DNA from: Plicaturopsis crispa FD-325 SS-3
Taxonomy: Eukaryota; Basidiomycota; Agaricomycetes; Amylocorticiales; Amylocorticiaceae
DNA: 64,000 bases
NCBI GenBank assembly: GCA_000827205.1
Contig: KN832559.1
Coordinates: 1,362,917-1,426,916, forward strand
Reading direction: 5' to 3'
Shown: one piece after another, positions 23,042 through 33,992 of the stretch
Numbering within the stretch: position 1 is the first letter of the stretch
Layout: every line of letters starts with the position of its first letter
Made by a program: the position numbers and the translations under genes
Notes under the pieces: model-generated
What the model saw: the letters and a program-made list of their open reading frames with translations, nothing else
Database searches by the model: none
Told to the model about the DNA's origin: nothing

Positions 23042-24328
23042 CTAGACGCTGAGGTCTTCGGGCGCTAATAGTAATTTGCGCGACCTCCCGGCTCGGCGAT
23101 ACGGATGGCGGAGAGGTTTTGGCACATCGGTGTGCTGGGCCAGGGGCTGCGAGCCCTTCAAGGCGACAGTGGTAGAGCTGCCAACGTCCAAAGCAGGAAG
23201 TTCGTGTGTTCCCATGGCCAGGGCACCGGTCGCTTTGCATCGGAAACGATAGGTGATATTTCGGCGACGCTTGGGACGAGTGAGTGGTGTATCATGGTCA
23301 TCCCATCGCGATCCATCGTCCTCAACCCAGGAGGCAGAAAAATGGTAGTCGGTGCCGGTGACACGCACGCGACCAAGCGAGGGCGCGGTAGGCATATCGA
23401 ATGCGGGAGAGATGGTTTGGTCTGTGGTCAAGATGTACCAGCGCGGGAAGGAAAAGGCATCCTCGACGATTTTCCAATGGCTGGATAGCGCTTCTTTGGC
23501 GAGTTGGTCGTCGTCGGGAATGAAGCGCGCCGTGCGGAGGAGATCTACCAAAACGCAGAGACCATTCCCGGTGATTGCCAAGTTCGCCGCGACGCTCTCA
23601 CTTGGAAACGGGCCTAAGCAGACATTCCGCGACTGGATATGGCTGAAAGCCTCCACGATAGCAGTATGATCGGACGGTTCTATGAGTCGACCGCCAGCGT
23701 TCGCGTTTTCTGTCATGTACCCCATGATCTGACCATCGCGGACAACATGCGCAAGAAACTTGTCAGTGTAATCCCTCAAGCCAGCTAATTCCATGACCCT
23801 GAATCCCTCAACCTGCTCTTCGCACAGCTCCACAGAAGACGACCCGTCCATAACAAGGGGGGTAACGACGGAAACCTCCATCCCGTTCCGGAGGCCGATA
23901 TATGACCCCGAGTTCATTATCTTGATGACCTCGACATCGCTGTCGTCAAGAAGTGGTGCCCATATGCTGGACTTCAAGGGCTGGATTTTGAGGGCTTTCT
24001 TATAAGTCGGACGATAGCTACCGTCAGGTTGTCCGACAAGAATAGCTTTTTGGGCGGATGGCCCGAATCTGAGAGTGTGAAGGAGAGTTTGAATGACCTC
24101 CAGCTGGAATCGAAGGTCGTCTGCGTCCATCATGTCCGTCCGTGCTGCATACGAGTCTGGATGTGGCGCCAACACGACTTGCAGGAAGTACGCATCCTTC
24201 CATACGAAAAGGGTTCCGTAATCTACGTTAGGCATGACTGCCAAGATCGTGGGGTGCAGCCTCTTGACAATTGGCATGCTCGCTGTAGTCGGGAATGCGG
24301 AGGATAGCGATGACTCGCCTGATTCCAA
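23042..24328 (-). CDS. Uncharacterised protein, possibly a degenerate protein-kinase-like fold
   Basis: A single open frame of 428 residues. The first half has VEVIKIMNSGSYIGLRNGME and VVTPLVMDGSSSVELCEE. A central part resembles the C-lobe entry of protein kinases: FLAHVVRDGQIMGYMTENA, GGRLIEPSDHTAIVEAFSHI, and then SESVAANLAITGNGLCVLVDL, where a kinase would show a His-Gly-Asp catalytic loop and a hydrophobic strand ending in Asp-Phe-Gly. Neither the HGD/HRD nor the DFG motif is present in canonical form. The C terminus is basic (KPLRHPYRRAGRSRKLLL). I do not recognise a named family. The kinase-like reading is inference from spacing and pattern; it could be an unrelated basidiomycete-specific protein. 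Confidence 0.65.
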   Translation of the reverse strand: MESGESSLSSAFPTTASMPIVKRLHPTILAVMPNVDYGTLFVWKDAYFLQVVLAPHPDSYAARTDMMDADDLRFQLEVIQTLLHTLRFGPSAQKAILVGQPDGSYRPTYKKALKIQPLKSSIWAPLLDDSDVEVIKIMNSGSYIGLRNGMEVSVVTPLVMDGSSSVELCEEQVEGFRVMELAGLRDYTDKFLAHVVRDGQIMGYMTENANAGGRLIEPSDHTAIVEAFSHIQSRNVCLGPFPSESVAANLAITGNGLCVLVDLLRTARFIPDDDQLAKEALSSHWKIVEDAFSFPRWYILTTDQTISPAFDMPTAPSLGRVRVTGTDYHFSASWVEDDGSRWDDHDTPLTRPKRRRNITYRFRCKATGALAMGTHELPALDVGSSTTVALKGSQPLAQHTDVPKPLRHPYRRAGRSRKLLLAPEDLSV

Positions 24329-24797
24329 TGGCTGTGTGCTACTTCAGCAAGTAAGCGCTGCATCGACATGAGGCCGCTGGCACCCATAGAAGGCGCCAAC
24401 AGGACGAACGCTTGCAGTTTAAACGAGCGTCAAGATAGCGGTTCCTCTGAATCATTGCCATGGCGGCTGTTCAATGTCAGGATCTTCAAGTTCAACCGTT
24501 TCTGAATTCATCTTGCGTTCCACAGACCTTGCCACGTGCTCCGGACATATAGTAATTTATCAGTACTGGAGCTTCGATCAAAACACGTTCTCTCGTCCTT
24601 CAAAAACGTTGTTTAAAGTATGTATAGCACTGCCAGTATACAGCTGTCAGCCCCTCGAATCCGAGTCACCCCCGGGTTTTAGAGCTCAAGGTTCCAGTCC
24701 CCATCCCTACGCTCGCCAGGTGGTCGAGCTAAAACCTTTTTCGCCTCGAGTTTGAAGCCCACTGAAGACGAGGGATGGCTCGCCGTGGTCAGTACAG

Positions 24798-24852
24798 GTA
24801 AGTTGTTTAGCTCGCTTTTGTACTCTGTATCCTAACGATCACATTGCGGCAG
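24798..24852 (+). other. Intron-like sequence outside any called gene
   Basis: A GTAAGT donor, a CTAAC branch-point-like motif and a GGCAG acceptor lie within 55 nt, matching the introns of neighbouring genes. In one frame the flanks run through the joint as WLAVVST then VYNLRHGFLC, but the frame closes after some 25 more codons. This suggests a spliced transcript, coding or not. Confidence 0.4.
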
Positions 24853-25612
24853 TGTATAATCTCCGTCATGGGTTCTTGTGCATCCATCATACGCACTCAG
24901 TATGCATGTCCTACGCGGAACGCAAATCGTACCTGTGAATATCATGGCACTGGAAATCAATCTGCGGTCACTTCAATCTAACGGATGTACTGCGCTTCGC
25001 CTAAAAAGTACGTTCGGCATCTTACTCAAACGTCGGGCTCGATCCTTTTTACATCATGCCGCCAGCACGCGATCTTGCTGTTGTACAAGTCGGACCAAAC
25101 GTCGTGCCTTTTCGCCAAACCCTCGACCCTTTTAGCCATCCATTCTCGTCCGACTGTCGCCGTTCTCTTGGTTGTGGTCGATCACCCCGTCGTCTGTGCT
25201 GTGGTAGCCGTCTCTCCATGCTCTTTCGTGTCGGCCTCGTTTCTAGGAGTTATATAACGAGTGGACTCTTCCTCTCGGTGAGTTTCTATGATTGTCTTCA
25301 AATGTTGTACTGCTACTGCGGTCATACCCACGAGTTCCACAGAATCTCGCCGTGTAGATGTCTCAGTTGCCCTTGCGGACATCCTACCACGTTTTCATGC
25401 TGTCGATGCAACAACGTCTGTAAACCCTCTCCAGGTCAGCACCCTGCAACTATTTTCCAGCTTACTGTCCTTTTACATGCTGCCCCAGCAAAAATCTCGC
25501 GTCGGAGCTGCAATCGACAGTCCCCATCAGTCATTCCAAACGACGCGGTCTGCCTTCAAAAGCTTCAACTGGCTGGTAGCCCCAACATTTCCCGTTCTCT
25601 TTGAGTTGCGTG

Positions 25613-26067
25613 ATGTCCAGACGCAGCAGTCACGACGGCGTTCGTGGCGACAACGTTCAGTATCCGCTGTGGTTTTGGATGGCACCGTACAACATGATGC
25701 CCGATGTGGCGCAACGAGCCCACTTCCTAGGACAACCGCCGCTTGCTTCGCGTATACTGCGATATGCAGACGACTGGTGCTATTCGGAGCCAACGCGTCT
25801 CTTGCGGAGACCGCCTCCAATACACGGACGATACGCAATCCCGCCCCCATCACAAGATGGTTCTGCCTCGCTTACTATTGCCCATGCTGTGAGCTTATCC
25901 TCCACTCGTGCGAACCCACCCCTACAGACGTGCATTTTCGGCTGTTGAGGGCATCCAGAACTAACATCTACCATCGCAGTGAATATTTCACACTCTCATT
26001 TCAAGACGCGTGCCTCAAGAAGAGTCAACTACTTCACCAGTTCGCTGGTAGATGCCTGAACGTATGA
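25613..26067 (+). CDS. Possible small two-exon gene of unknown function
   Basis: A frame from 25613 (MSRRSSHDGVRGDN, then QYPLWFWMAPYNMMPDVAQR) can be joined by an intron at about 25860-25927 (GTTCTG donor, CTACAG acceptor) to a second exon (DVHFRLLRASRTNIYHRS) ending at 26067, total about 129 residues. The amino-acid make-up of the first exon looks more protein-like than the alternatives, being rich in Trp, Tyr and Pro. The donor is weak and no family is recognised. Competing ORFs in other frames cover the same bases, so this may be chance. Confidence 0.2.
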
Positions 26068-26986
26068 ACGATCCAAGGCTTCAAGACCAACGTCCCACCC
26101 TCGATAACGATGCGATAACGCGTCGTGCTAGACTTACCTTATTCTTGTTTTTTTTTAAATATCTACTGATGATTTTCTGTCTCGTCTCCGTCTCGGTGCG
26201 TACCAGATATTCGGAATCTTACGCGATCTCTTTCTTTGCTTACGGTTTCCTCAGGATAATTAATACCCATCCACTTCCTAGATCTAGACTACACCATCCA
26301 TCTGCTCGCCATGTAGATTGGGATCGGATCCATTGTGATCCTTCCCACACGAGCACGGCGGTCATTTTCACCTTTTATCCCTTTACAGTGACTTCGTTAT
26401 ACTAGTCGTACTCATTAGATCTTATATTCCGGTAGGAATTTGTTGTATTGCATAGATTTTTTACTCTTTGTATTTTTATGCCATGGCAATTGTCGATATA
26501 CTGCTGGACGCGACGCCCCGACGTTGCCCCGACGCGTCGCGGCGGTCGCGCCAAGTGTTACGTAACGCGTGCGTTCTCTCGCCGTCAGGATTCGGGTTAC
26601 TTACGACTCACGATTCCCACAAGCATGAACGTCCACTCTGCCAGGAAGATTCCGCCGGACACGCTGTCCATTCGCGCAGAACAGTTCCCCAAAAGGCCGC
26701 CATTTACTGGGTAACTGAGAGACGATCAGTACAAGCACCTTACGGCCACCACGACTCCTCGGACGTGTACGACTTGGAATCTACGACCCAAGAAATCAAG
26801 TCTGTGTGGCTCAAACCTAGCGTGCTTTCCTGTTCGGTGCGTCTTAAACACGTCTTTAATTCGTTGGCAGTGGCTGACAAACATTCAGTAGATCGAAGCC
26901 AACACAATTGCGCACCTTTAGTGGGTGGTGACAGCCTCAGTCCGCTGTCCAACAGCAATTTTAGTTCTCCTCTGGTCTTGAGCAGA

Positions 26987-28765
26987 ATGACTGCCGCCGA
27001 TGTAGGCATCGCCGCGCTCGGACTGGCGGTGTCATTTCTGGTCTATCGACTCGGTCAAAGACGCCTTCAACCCTCCACCGGACAGCCCGCGCGGGCATAC
27101 GTGCTGCAAAGCGCTGTGACTCATGCGCGTCTTTTGCCGGCTGACTCCGCACATGCCTTTACATATCCGACGCTATCTTTCCTCGTCTCCCTCTCTGCCC
27201 TCGAATCTGGCTCCCTGGACCTAGGACTAGGATTCATCTTCTCATATGGCGGTATTCGAGGACGTCTCACGGGCATCAGACCAACGCCCTATTTCTTCCC
27301 AGATAGTCCTACGAGTCACACTATACGCGCCAAATTAATAGACGTGATCAATTGGCAAGGCCTAAGTGGTGAAGAACTGGATGATGCGTGGATGATGACC
27401 ATGCCCAGTTTCTGCGGGCTGGAAGGGATCAACCCTTTGACAGTTTACTTCTGCTATAAGCCCGGAGGAGTATTTTGGCTTGCGGTGCTCGAGGTTATTT
27501 TGTTTCACTTTTTCTCACCGATTTTGTGTCTGAACTACGAATCTCCCGCCTCAGATACATAACACATTCGGCGAGAGCCATGTTCACGTCCTCGAGGCTG
27601 GCAAGGAGGAGGATAAAATCTCGGATGCAAGGTTCGTTCTCTTCCATTTTGAACCTTGTAGATAGATCATTACTTATGTCGCATGCATAGCTTCGACCAC
27701 CAATGGACTTTTCTCCGGGATTTCCATGTATCGCCGTTCAACGATCGCTCCGGCTTCTACACAGTATCAGTGAAATCACCCTCGCATCCACCGTCGGGTG
27801 ACTCCTCTCGAACCTGTCCTCCGCCACGCCCAATGGTTCGCGTGCATCTACACACATCATCACCAGGCTCTGACGCGCTGGGCCCTTTGAAACTCACGGC
27901 GCTCCTGCGGCCGCACACGTCCCGCCCTCTGACAACGGCAAACCTCGTTTCTGCTCTTGCGCACACACCGCTCGCCCTCGCCCTCAGCTTTCCTCGAATC
28001 GTATATCAAGCCTACATACTGCATTACTGGAAGCGATTGGATGTATATGTCAGGCCCGAGCCGCACTCCACGACTACGTCAGCCACCGCGACAATTGTCA
28101 AAGGTGGTGGCGTCAGATGGCAACCTGAATCCTTCCTAGAAGGATATGCTCGACGGCGATTGGAACATTTTCTGCGGCGCAGAGTTGAAGCCACTGGCGT
28201 TGGTGTCAGTATCATCAGTGGCGATTCTAGAGGAATTAAACTGCACTTCGAACCATCGTCTGCGACCCCAGGAGGTTCCCGCGAGCATTTGACAGTCACG
28301 CACCTGTCACCTCGGTTCTATACGCTTTTTCTACTCGCACCGTCCCCCGCCCACGCACTCTTGTTGTCTTCGTCCTCTCCGGACCCCGAATTCTCCGTCT
28401 CGTCGCGCGAACTCTTCATCCGTGTATTTTCTGCCATTCCAGCCGACACCAATCTTAATCTTACCCAACGACTGCGCACATCTGTAGTCCCTTCGGAGCT
28501 CCTCGACCCCCCACTATCGGTGCCTGCGATTCATCCCATCGACACGTCTGCATCCACGGTACACTATATCCTCACATTGGGTGTGGTTAGTGTTATGCTC
28601 TGTCTCGGAGCGCTAGAGCGGTGGATTTTCTCTACTGTGGGTGCGCGGTTCGTTGAAGGCCAAGAGCCTTGGAAGGCTTGGGACAGGGCGGCAGCCTCTC
28701 TTCGTGGCTCTTCGAGTCATAATCCACCTGGAACGTTAGGGAGCGTCCGGCGGGCTCAAGAGTGA
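26987..28765 (+). CDS. DUF1365-family protein with N-terminal membrane anchor
   Basis: Three exons. The frame is open further upstream, but the ATG at 26987 directly precedes a membrane segment (VGIAALGLAVSFLVYRL) and the conserved part. DUF1365 signatures are clear: SAVTHARLLPADSAHAFTYP (family HxR start), FCGLEGINPLTVYFCY, then across an intron VLE-IHNTFGESHVHVLEAG, and across a second intron FDHQWTFLRDFHVSPFNDR. Two further hydrophobic stretches occur (LALALSFPRIVYQAYILHYW; YILTLGVVSVMLCLGALE). Known of the family: bacterial DUF1365 genes often sit beside cyclopropane-fatty-acid-synthase-like methyltransferases and amine oxidases, hinting at lipid modification, but the function is unproven. 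No such partner lies next to this copy. The exons join in phase and the gene looks intact. Confidence 0.83.
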
Positions 28766-28949
28766 GCTGGCGAGGCTGGCTCATCGAGACACAGTGCCAG
28801 CTTGGTACATGAACTCCTTTGGATCACATTCGTATCAGGGATTCGCTCTCAATTTTGGCTTTCTAGTTGTAGGTCTTCGATTCGCTAGTGCGCTAATGTA
28901 CATATCTATGTATGTTGTACTTCGTGTCCTTGCTTTTCGGGGAATGCCA

Positions 28950-31000
28950 TCAAGGAATTGCACCCTGATTTGTGGATAATTTACCAGCGTCCTCTTCAGC
29001 CCTCTTTGTGCCCCTCCATATCAAAAACTGACTCCAGGCTATAGCAAGAATTCCGGCCCCTAGGAGTGCGATGCACACAACAAAGGACACACGATACGAA
29101 GGGCCAAGCGCCGCTGGACGATGGTGCGTCTAGTATCAGTACAGGCCAGCATCGGTATAGACATCCTGAACTCACGGGTGAATACTTGCGGGCCCAATAT
29201 CCCACTGAATTGCGCCACGGCGTTGGTGGTCCCGATTGCAAGACCTACCGCGGTTGTTCCGCGGGCTGCGTTTACACGCGCAGGCCACAGGATTGGATAC
29301 ACACACCCCGCGGTCCCGGTGGACACAGTGAGGGCGAGGTATTTGACTACTGTCGTCTACGGCAGGAACGTCAATGCATATTCTCCGTGGGCAAGGAGTG
29401 ACGGAAACCAACCTTTACCGTTATGAGCAGAATGCAGCATATGATGTTGACGAATTCGACTGCAAGTGAAACACGTCAGGATAACAGATTGGGATTAACA
29501 GGGGGCATGGGGAACAGGACGTACGGCCCATTGCGACGCGAAACGGATTCCAGTAGCGTTTTTCGACTAGCCAGCCGAGAATGATTAACAATATGAACGC
29601 AGCCATTGAAGGCGGCATCGTTAGCACGTTGCTCATTGCAGAGTCCGTAAAGCCTGCAAGCACGTATTATTTCAGTCTCTACACGGTGTACACACTTAAA
29701 ATCGACATACCAAGATCGTGAATGACCGTCGGCAGTACATATGACAGCCCAAACCCGCCGACTGCATGGCAGAACCACACCACCGCGAAGCTCCAGAACG
29801 TCGGGTCCTTCAGTAACGCGGTGACCTGTCTAGTGTCCCAAGTCTTCGCGAGTTTCGTTGGTGCATGTGCAGCAAGGCGTGAAACAATCGCATCGCGTTC
29901 GTGGGGGAGTAGAAATTCGGCGGTTTGCGGGTAATCAGGTAGGATGAAATACGTCGCGACACCGCATACGATCGCCGGTAGTCCTTCTACAAATTATCGA
30001 CTCAGAATTCAGTGCAAATGAAGGGGAAAGCACTTACCAATGATAAATAGCCAGCGCCAACCGGAGAGACCCGCGTGTCCGTCTGCAAAACTGATAGCAT
30101 AGGACAGGAAACCACTCACGAACCCGGCCACCTGGCCGAATGCGTAGAAAACGGCGATGCGCAATGGAAGTTCCTGCCAGCTGAACCAGAAGGCAAGATA
30201 GTATATAACACCGGGATAATATCCTGCCTCGGCTGGACGATATCGAGTGAGCTCAGGTGAAACTACAGCCTGTACAAAAGTACATACCAGCTCCAAGTAC
30301 TAAATGGACCTCGTGGCGTCAGATAACATAGATAGGTTCGGCCATGCGTGGAAACTTACGGACGCGCGTGGTTATAAGCCCACCGTAGTTTCGAACTGCG
30401 GCTAGACAGCAAGAAATGATACCCCAAGTTATCATCAAACGTGCCAGGCAAATGCTCGGGGACATCTTTCTCATGAGTAGCGTAGACAAAGGCTCTAGTG
30501 CGCCATACCTATAGTTTGTTAGCAAATTTGTACTCACAAGAGTCTAATAATTGCGACACACGAATAGAAGAAACACGCGACAGCCCATGTCCACTATTTG
30601 TATACCAGTACATCAGCTACATACATTGCGAGAGGATACAAGGAGCGTACCTGTTGAGCACTGAGGTGAAGCTCCTGCTTGATTCCGTGGTTTGCTTCGA
30701 TGTTCATGATTGCAGCATTGGATATATTGCCAACGTCAATGCGCATGACAAGATAAGTGAAACTTAGCCAGGGCATTATGCGCCAGTCTACAGAGAGTAG
30801 GTCAATAGCAAGCAGACGAAGGGTGTCCAGAACTCACCTATACGGCGATGTATTTTCGCAATGTCCTCGTCGGAAACGATAGCTACAGTATCAACTTCAG
30901 ACTTTGCCCCATCGACGTCAACCGTTTCGAGTTGCTTGGTTTCCTTGCTGGTGAAGGACCGGGTGTCCTGCTCGATAGAAATTGAACGAGAAGTAGACAT
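28950..31000 (-). CDS. MFS transporter, anion:cation symporter family (allantoate/nicotinate permease-like)
   Basis: A minus-strand gene with many short introns, start at 31000 and TGA at 28950-28952. After a hydrophilic N terminus it shows the family's first helices (MPWLSFTYLVMRIDVGNISN), the mid loop EAGYYPGVIYYLAFWF, helix 5-6 region (LPLRIAVFYAFGQVAGFVSG), WRWLFIIEGLPAIVCGVATY and PDYPQTAEFLLPHERD, then the second bundle (FWSFAVVWFCHAVGGFGLSY; SMAAFILLIILGWLVEKR; YRVSFVVCIALLGAGILAI). The C terminus is charged. About 12 membrane segments are expected. Known of the family: Dal5/Tna1-type proteins take up allantoate, nicotinate, biotin and related organic anions at the plasma membrane. Substrate cannot be read from sequence. 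It faces a 2-oxoglutarate oxygenase gene across a 1.1-kb divergent region. Confidence 0.87.
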
Positions 31001-32079
31001 TGCGGCGAAGTGACGAAGATCGCCGAGGATTCCATGTCAAGTCATCGGGCCTACATATAAGGACTGCAAGCATATCGCCACCGCGTTACGGCAAAGATGA
31101 TCAGTATGATCCTCTGGGTATGAAGAAGCTACGATGGTACCATTCAGAAGGAACATTGCTCACCACCTAGCGTGACTATAGCGAATCCCATTATTGATTT
31201 CCTAATTGTGCTGTGCCAATTGACAGATGTTCCGCATCTTCGTATGCATGTATACACATATTTTGTACTTTAACAGTCGACTCAAAGGGTCTTTCGGCAT
31301 GTACACTGAAATTGAGAGTCAGTTGGGCGAGTCACTAGGCATTAGCCAATTGCGAAACATTACTGACCTACTACACACAATCAAAGACAGAACCGATTCA
31401 GTTTCTCATCGAGCATTCGAAACGCCATTTAATCGACATTCGGGAATCGTGTTGTGCGTTGAATTTTGAGATAACGAGCACGACATAAGCATTCAATAGC
31501 ACTGCGGCAGGCTGGTGGGAAGGGAGTGGTTGAATCCAAAACATGGCCGAGCTTGGAATAACTTGAATGCAAATGCCGCGGAGTTCAAATTGTGTCAAGA
31601 AATGAAATCGAAATCAATTTCAATTTCGCGAACTTCCAGTCTCTCTTAGGCGTTCGTCTTCAATTCATCGTTCTCGTTTCTGCACTCAGGGCCAGCCCGA
31701 GAGTGAATTTTACCGGCAGAACTCCCTCAAACCAACCTACTGAACAACTGGTTTTGAAGGCGCTTTCTATTACTTACCACGGCGGGTCATGGGCTCAGAC
31801 ATGCACCATCCAGTGCTCCAGTCGCGCCATCGAAACCTCTCCAAGATTGTATAGCTGCCTCGTTAAGCATCATCCTTCCCATCTATAACCATGTTCTTTG
31901 ATACCGTTGACGCCCGATAAACCGTATTCGGTCCCTAGTTTTCGACGCGGAAATCTAAAATTGCTAGGTTGCCAAGTGTTTGTGAGGACACGAAGACCCG
32001 GCTGGCATGCCTGGAGTATATGTATCCTGTTAAAGCCCTGAAGCCTGGCTTATCACACAAGTCTCTTGAGTCTCCCGCG
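31001..32079. promoter_or_regulatory. Divergent upstream region of MFS transporter and oxygenase
   Basis: A 1.1-kb gap, long for this window, separates the two start codons. A short palindrome-like hairpin (CGAAAT, 8 bases, ATTTCG) lies near 31608-31627. No ORF with features is seen. Shared regulation of transporter and oxygenase is an inference from layout. Confidence 0.4.
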
Positions 32080-33668
32080 ATGCCTGCTCTCGTCACGCCG
32101 CCGAAGCCTGACCTCGAGCCTTGGACCTCTCCCAAGGAAACCACTGCTGAGCTCGACTGGGCTCCGCTTGCAATCGTCGACCTTGGAAAATTCGACGAAC
32201 CTGGTGGAAAGCAGGCTCTTGCGAAAGATTTGCAAGAGGCAGTCCAGCGGTGGGGGTTCTGGGTTGTCACCAACACTGGCCTGTCGCAAGAGGCGGTGGA
32301 CAGACAGCTGGCTATCGGGAATGCATTCTTCAAGCAGCCGCTAGAGGAGAAACGGAAAGTACCGTGCGATTTCACTGTTGGAAAGTAGGCCGTACTATTC
32401 ATTATTGCAAAAATTCTGATTCTCACCGTGTGTGCTCGTAGTTACTTTGGTTATCGTGAACCCACCCGGTTCATCGCCAAAACAGATGTCAAAGAAAATA
32501 TGGAAATGGTAGGTCGCAGCTACCTTTGCATGTGTGTAGTCCAATATCAACGCATGCACCGCCCAGCTTAATCTCCCGAAATTCACCCAAGACTACGCCA
32601 GCATGCCGCAGCATGACCTCGTGCGCACTTTCGCAGACGAGATTGCTCCCTTCCACCGCCTTGTATGGGAGAATGTCGTGCGCAAGCTCATGGTGCTCTT
32701 TGCACTAATTATTGAACTGCCCGAAAATTATTTCGTGGACAGGCACGCGTACGACAGACCTTCGGAGGACCACTTGCGTTATGTCTGTGCTCGTATTCTG
32801 GTGCCCTCGCAAGCACTTACAACCATCGCGTTTGACAGATGATATACCACCCCAGATCCGCGAAAGAGGACGCTAAGATCGGGGATCAGTGGTCCGCGGG
32901 ACATACAGGTGCATACGCCTTCACCTAGTCATCACCGTTTCTCCTAACGTCTGTGCCCTTTCCTAGATTTTGGTAGGTCTTAGCTCGATATGAAACAGAC
33001 TGAAGAGTCATTGATGTGCGTCGACTTGCCTCCTTAGGATCCCTGACGCTCTTATTCTCGCAAAGCGTCGCTGCGTACGTCGCTCGTGTTTGTTTCTGAG
33101 TTTCCGTGTGCTGGACTGACACTATCGGATGTAGGCTACAGATCCGCACACCGGATAATGAGTGGAAATGGGTCAAACCCGTCCCGGGTGGAATCACCTG
33201 CAACGCCGCGGACACGCTCTCTTTCCTGACCAAAGTGGGTAGTCAAACGGCCCATCTTTTATGTCGTGCTGAACACTTCGCAGGGGTACATCAAAAGCAC
33301 CATTCACCGCGTCGTGCGCCCACCCGCGGACCAGGCGAACCTCGAGCGGCTCGGTTTGTTCTACTTTGTCCGCCCTGGGGACGATGTCCCCATGGTCCCC
33401 GCACCAAGTCCTGTCCTCCGGCGCGAGGGCCTGCTGACGGAGGAGGACGAGCAGAAGGGAGAAGACGCTGTTACAGGTCTCGGTAAGCCCTCGCATACAT
33501 CAGCACTTTCGTGCATTTAAAAACGGTGCTCATGTACCGCGTTGTGCAGAGTACGTTCGTGCACGGGTGAAGAATGTCCATGACCGCACAGCGACGCGAT
33601 ACGACGAAAAGACGCCCAACGCGGTCTTCAAAGTCAAGAATCTTGAAGTGAAGGACTTCTATCTGTAG
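32080..33668 (+). CDS. 2-oxoglutarate/Fe(II)-dependent oxygenase, isopenicillin N synthase-like
   Basis: A multi-exon gene; ATG at 32080 (MPALVTPPKPDLEPW) and TAG at 33666-33668. The N-terminal DIOX_N part is clear (LQEAVQRWGFWVVTNTGLS, then FFKQPLEEKRKVPCDF, NYFGYREPTRF). The double-stranded beta-helix core follows: SAGHTDFG gives the iron-binding His and Asp, SLTLLFSQSVAALQIRTPD, then KPVPGGITCNAADTLSFLT and IKSTIHRVVRPPAD with the distal iron-binding His. Where most relatives have an Arg-x-Ser pair for 2-oxoglutarate, this protein reads ERLGLFYFVRP, so the Ser is replaced by Gly. Known of the family: these enzymes hydroxylate, desaturate or cyclise small molecules. The fungal subgroup is diverse and the substrate is unknown. 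Confidence 0.87.
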
Positions 33669-33992
33669 GTTGAAGAGTCACGGTATATGCATTTCGGACA
33701 GTGTACTTAGAGTGTCTGTGTACTTGGAGTTCGTCTCATGGGAGTTAACTGGTAGTTCCTGTCAGAGTCAAGGTTTGTGAGACTTCCAAGGCCTGCCGAC
33801 TGTGATCGAGGATTTCGGACAATGCAGTTGAGGGATGATGTTGAGACGGACGCGCTCCAGAAACCAGATAGTGCATTCGGTTCACGCTCGGGAGAGATAC
33901 GGGATATCTGAGAGGATACGTCTCAGTAAGGTATCGCGTCTGAAGCAAGCATCTCGTGGGCAATCCGAGTCGAGATTGGGAGCAACTCTCTA
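33669..33992. other. Intergenic gap between convergent genes
   Basis: About 320 bases between the 3' ends of the oxygenase and the complex I LYR gene. Nothing stands out apart from the expected 3' UTRs. Confidence 0.4.

Larger units (their letters stand above)
24329..26986. other. Largest intergenic gap (2.66 kb) between divergent genes
   Basis: No confident coding region. Many overlapping ORFs up to 259 codons occur in three plus-strand frames, but none dominates and none shows a family motif. A textbook intron (24798-24852) and a possible two-exon ORF (25613-26067) are listed separately. Pyrimidine-rich runs are frequent at 25260-26400. It may hold a long promoter, a noncoding transcript or a fast-evolving gene. 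Confidence 0.4.

Noticed and set aside
24640-24760. tRNA-like box (GGTTCCAGTCC) near 24690
   Set aside because: It departs from the B-box consensus and no A box or cloverleaf can be formed around it.
25056-25604. 182-codon Cys-rich ORF in the large gap
   Set aside because: Cysteines do not form a regular zinc-finger or knottin spacing and other frames are equally open; likely chance.
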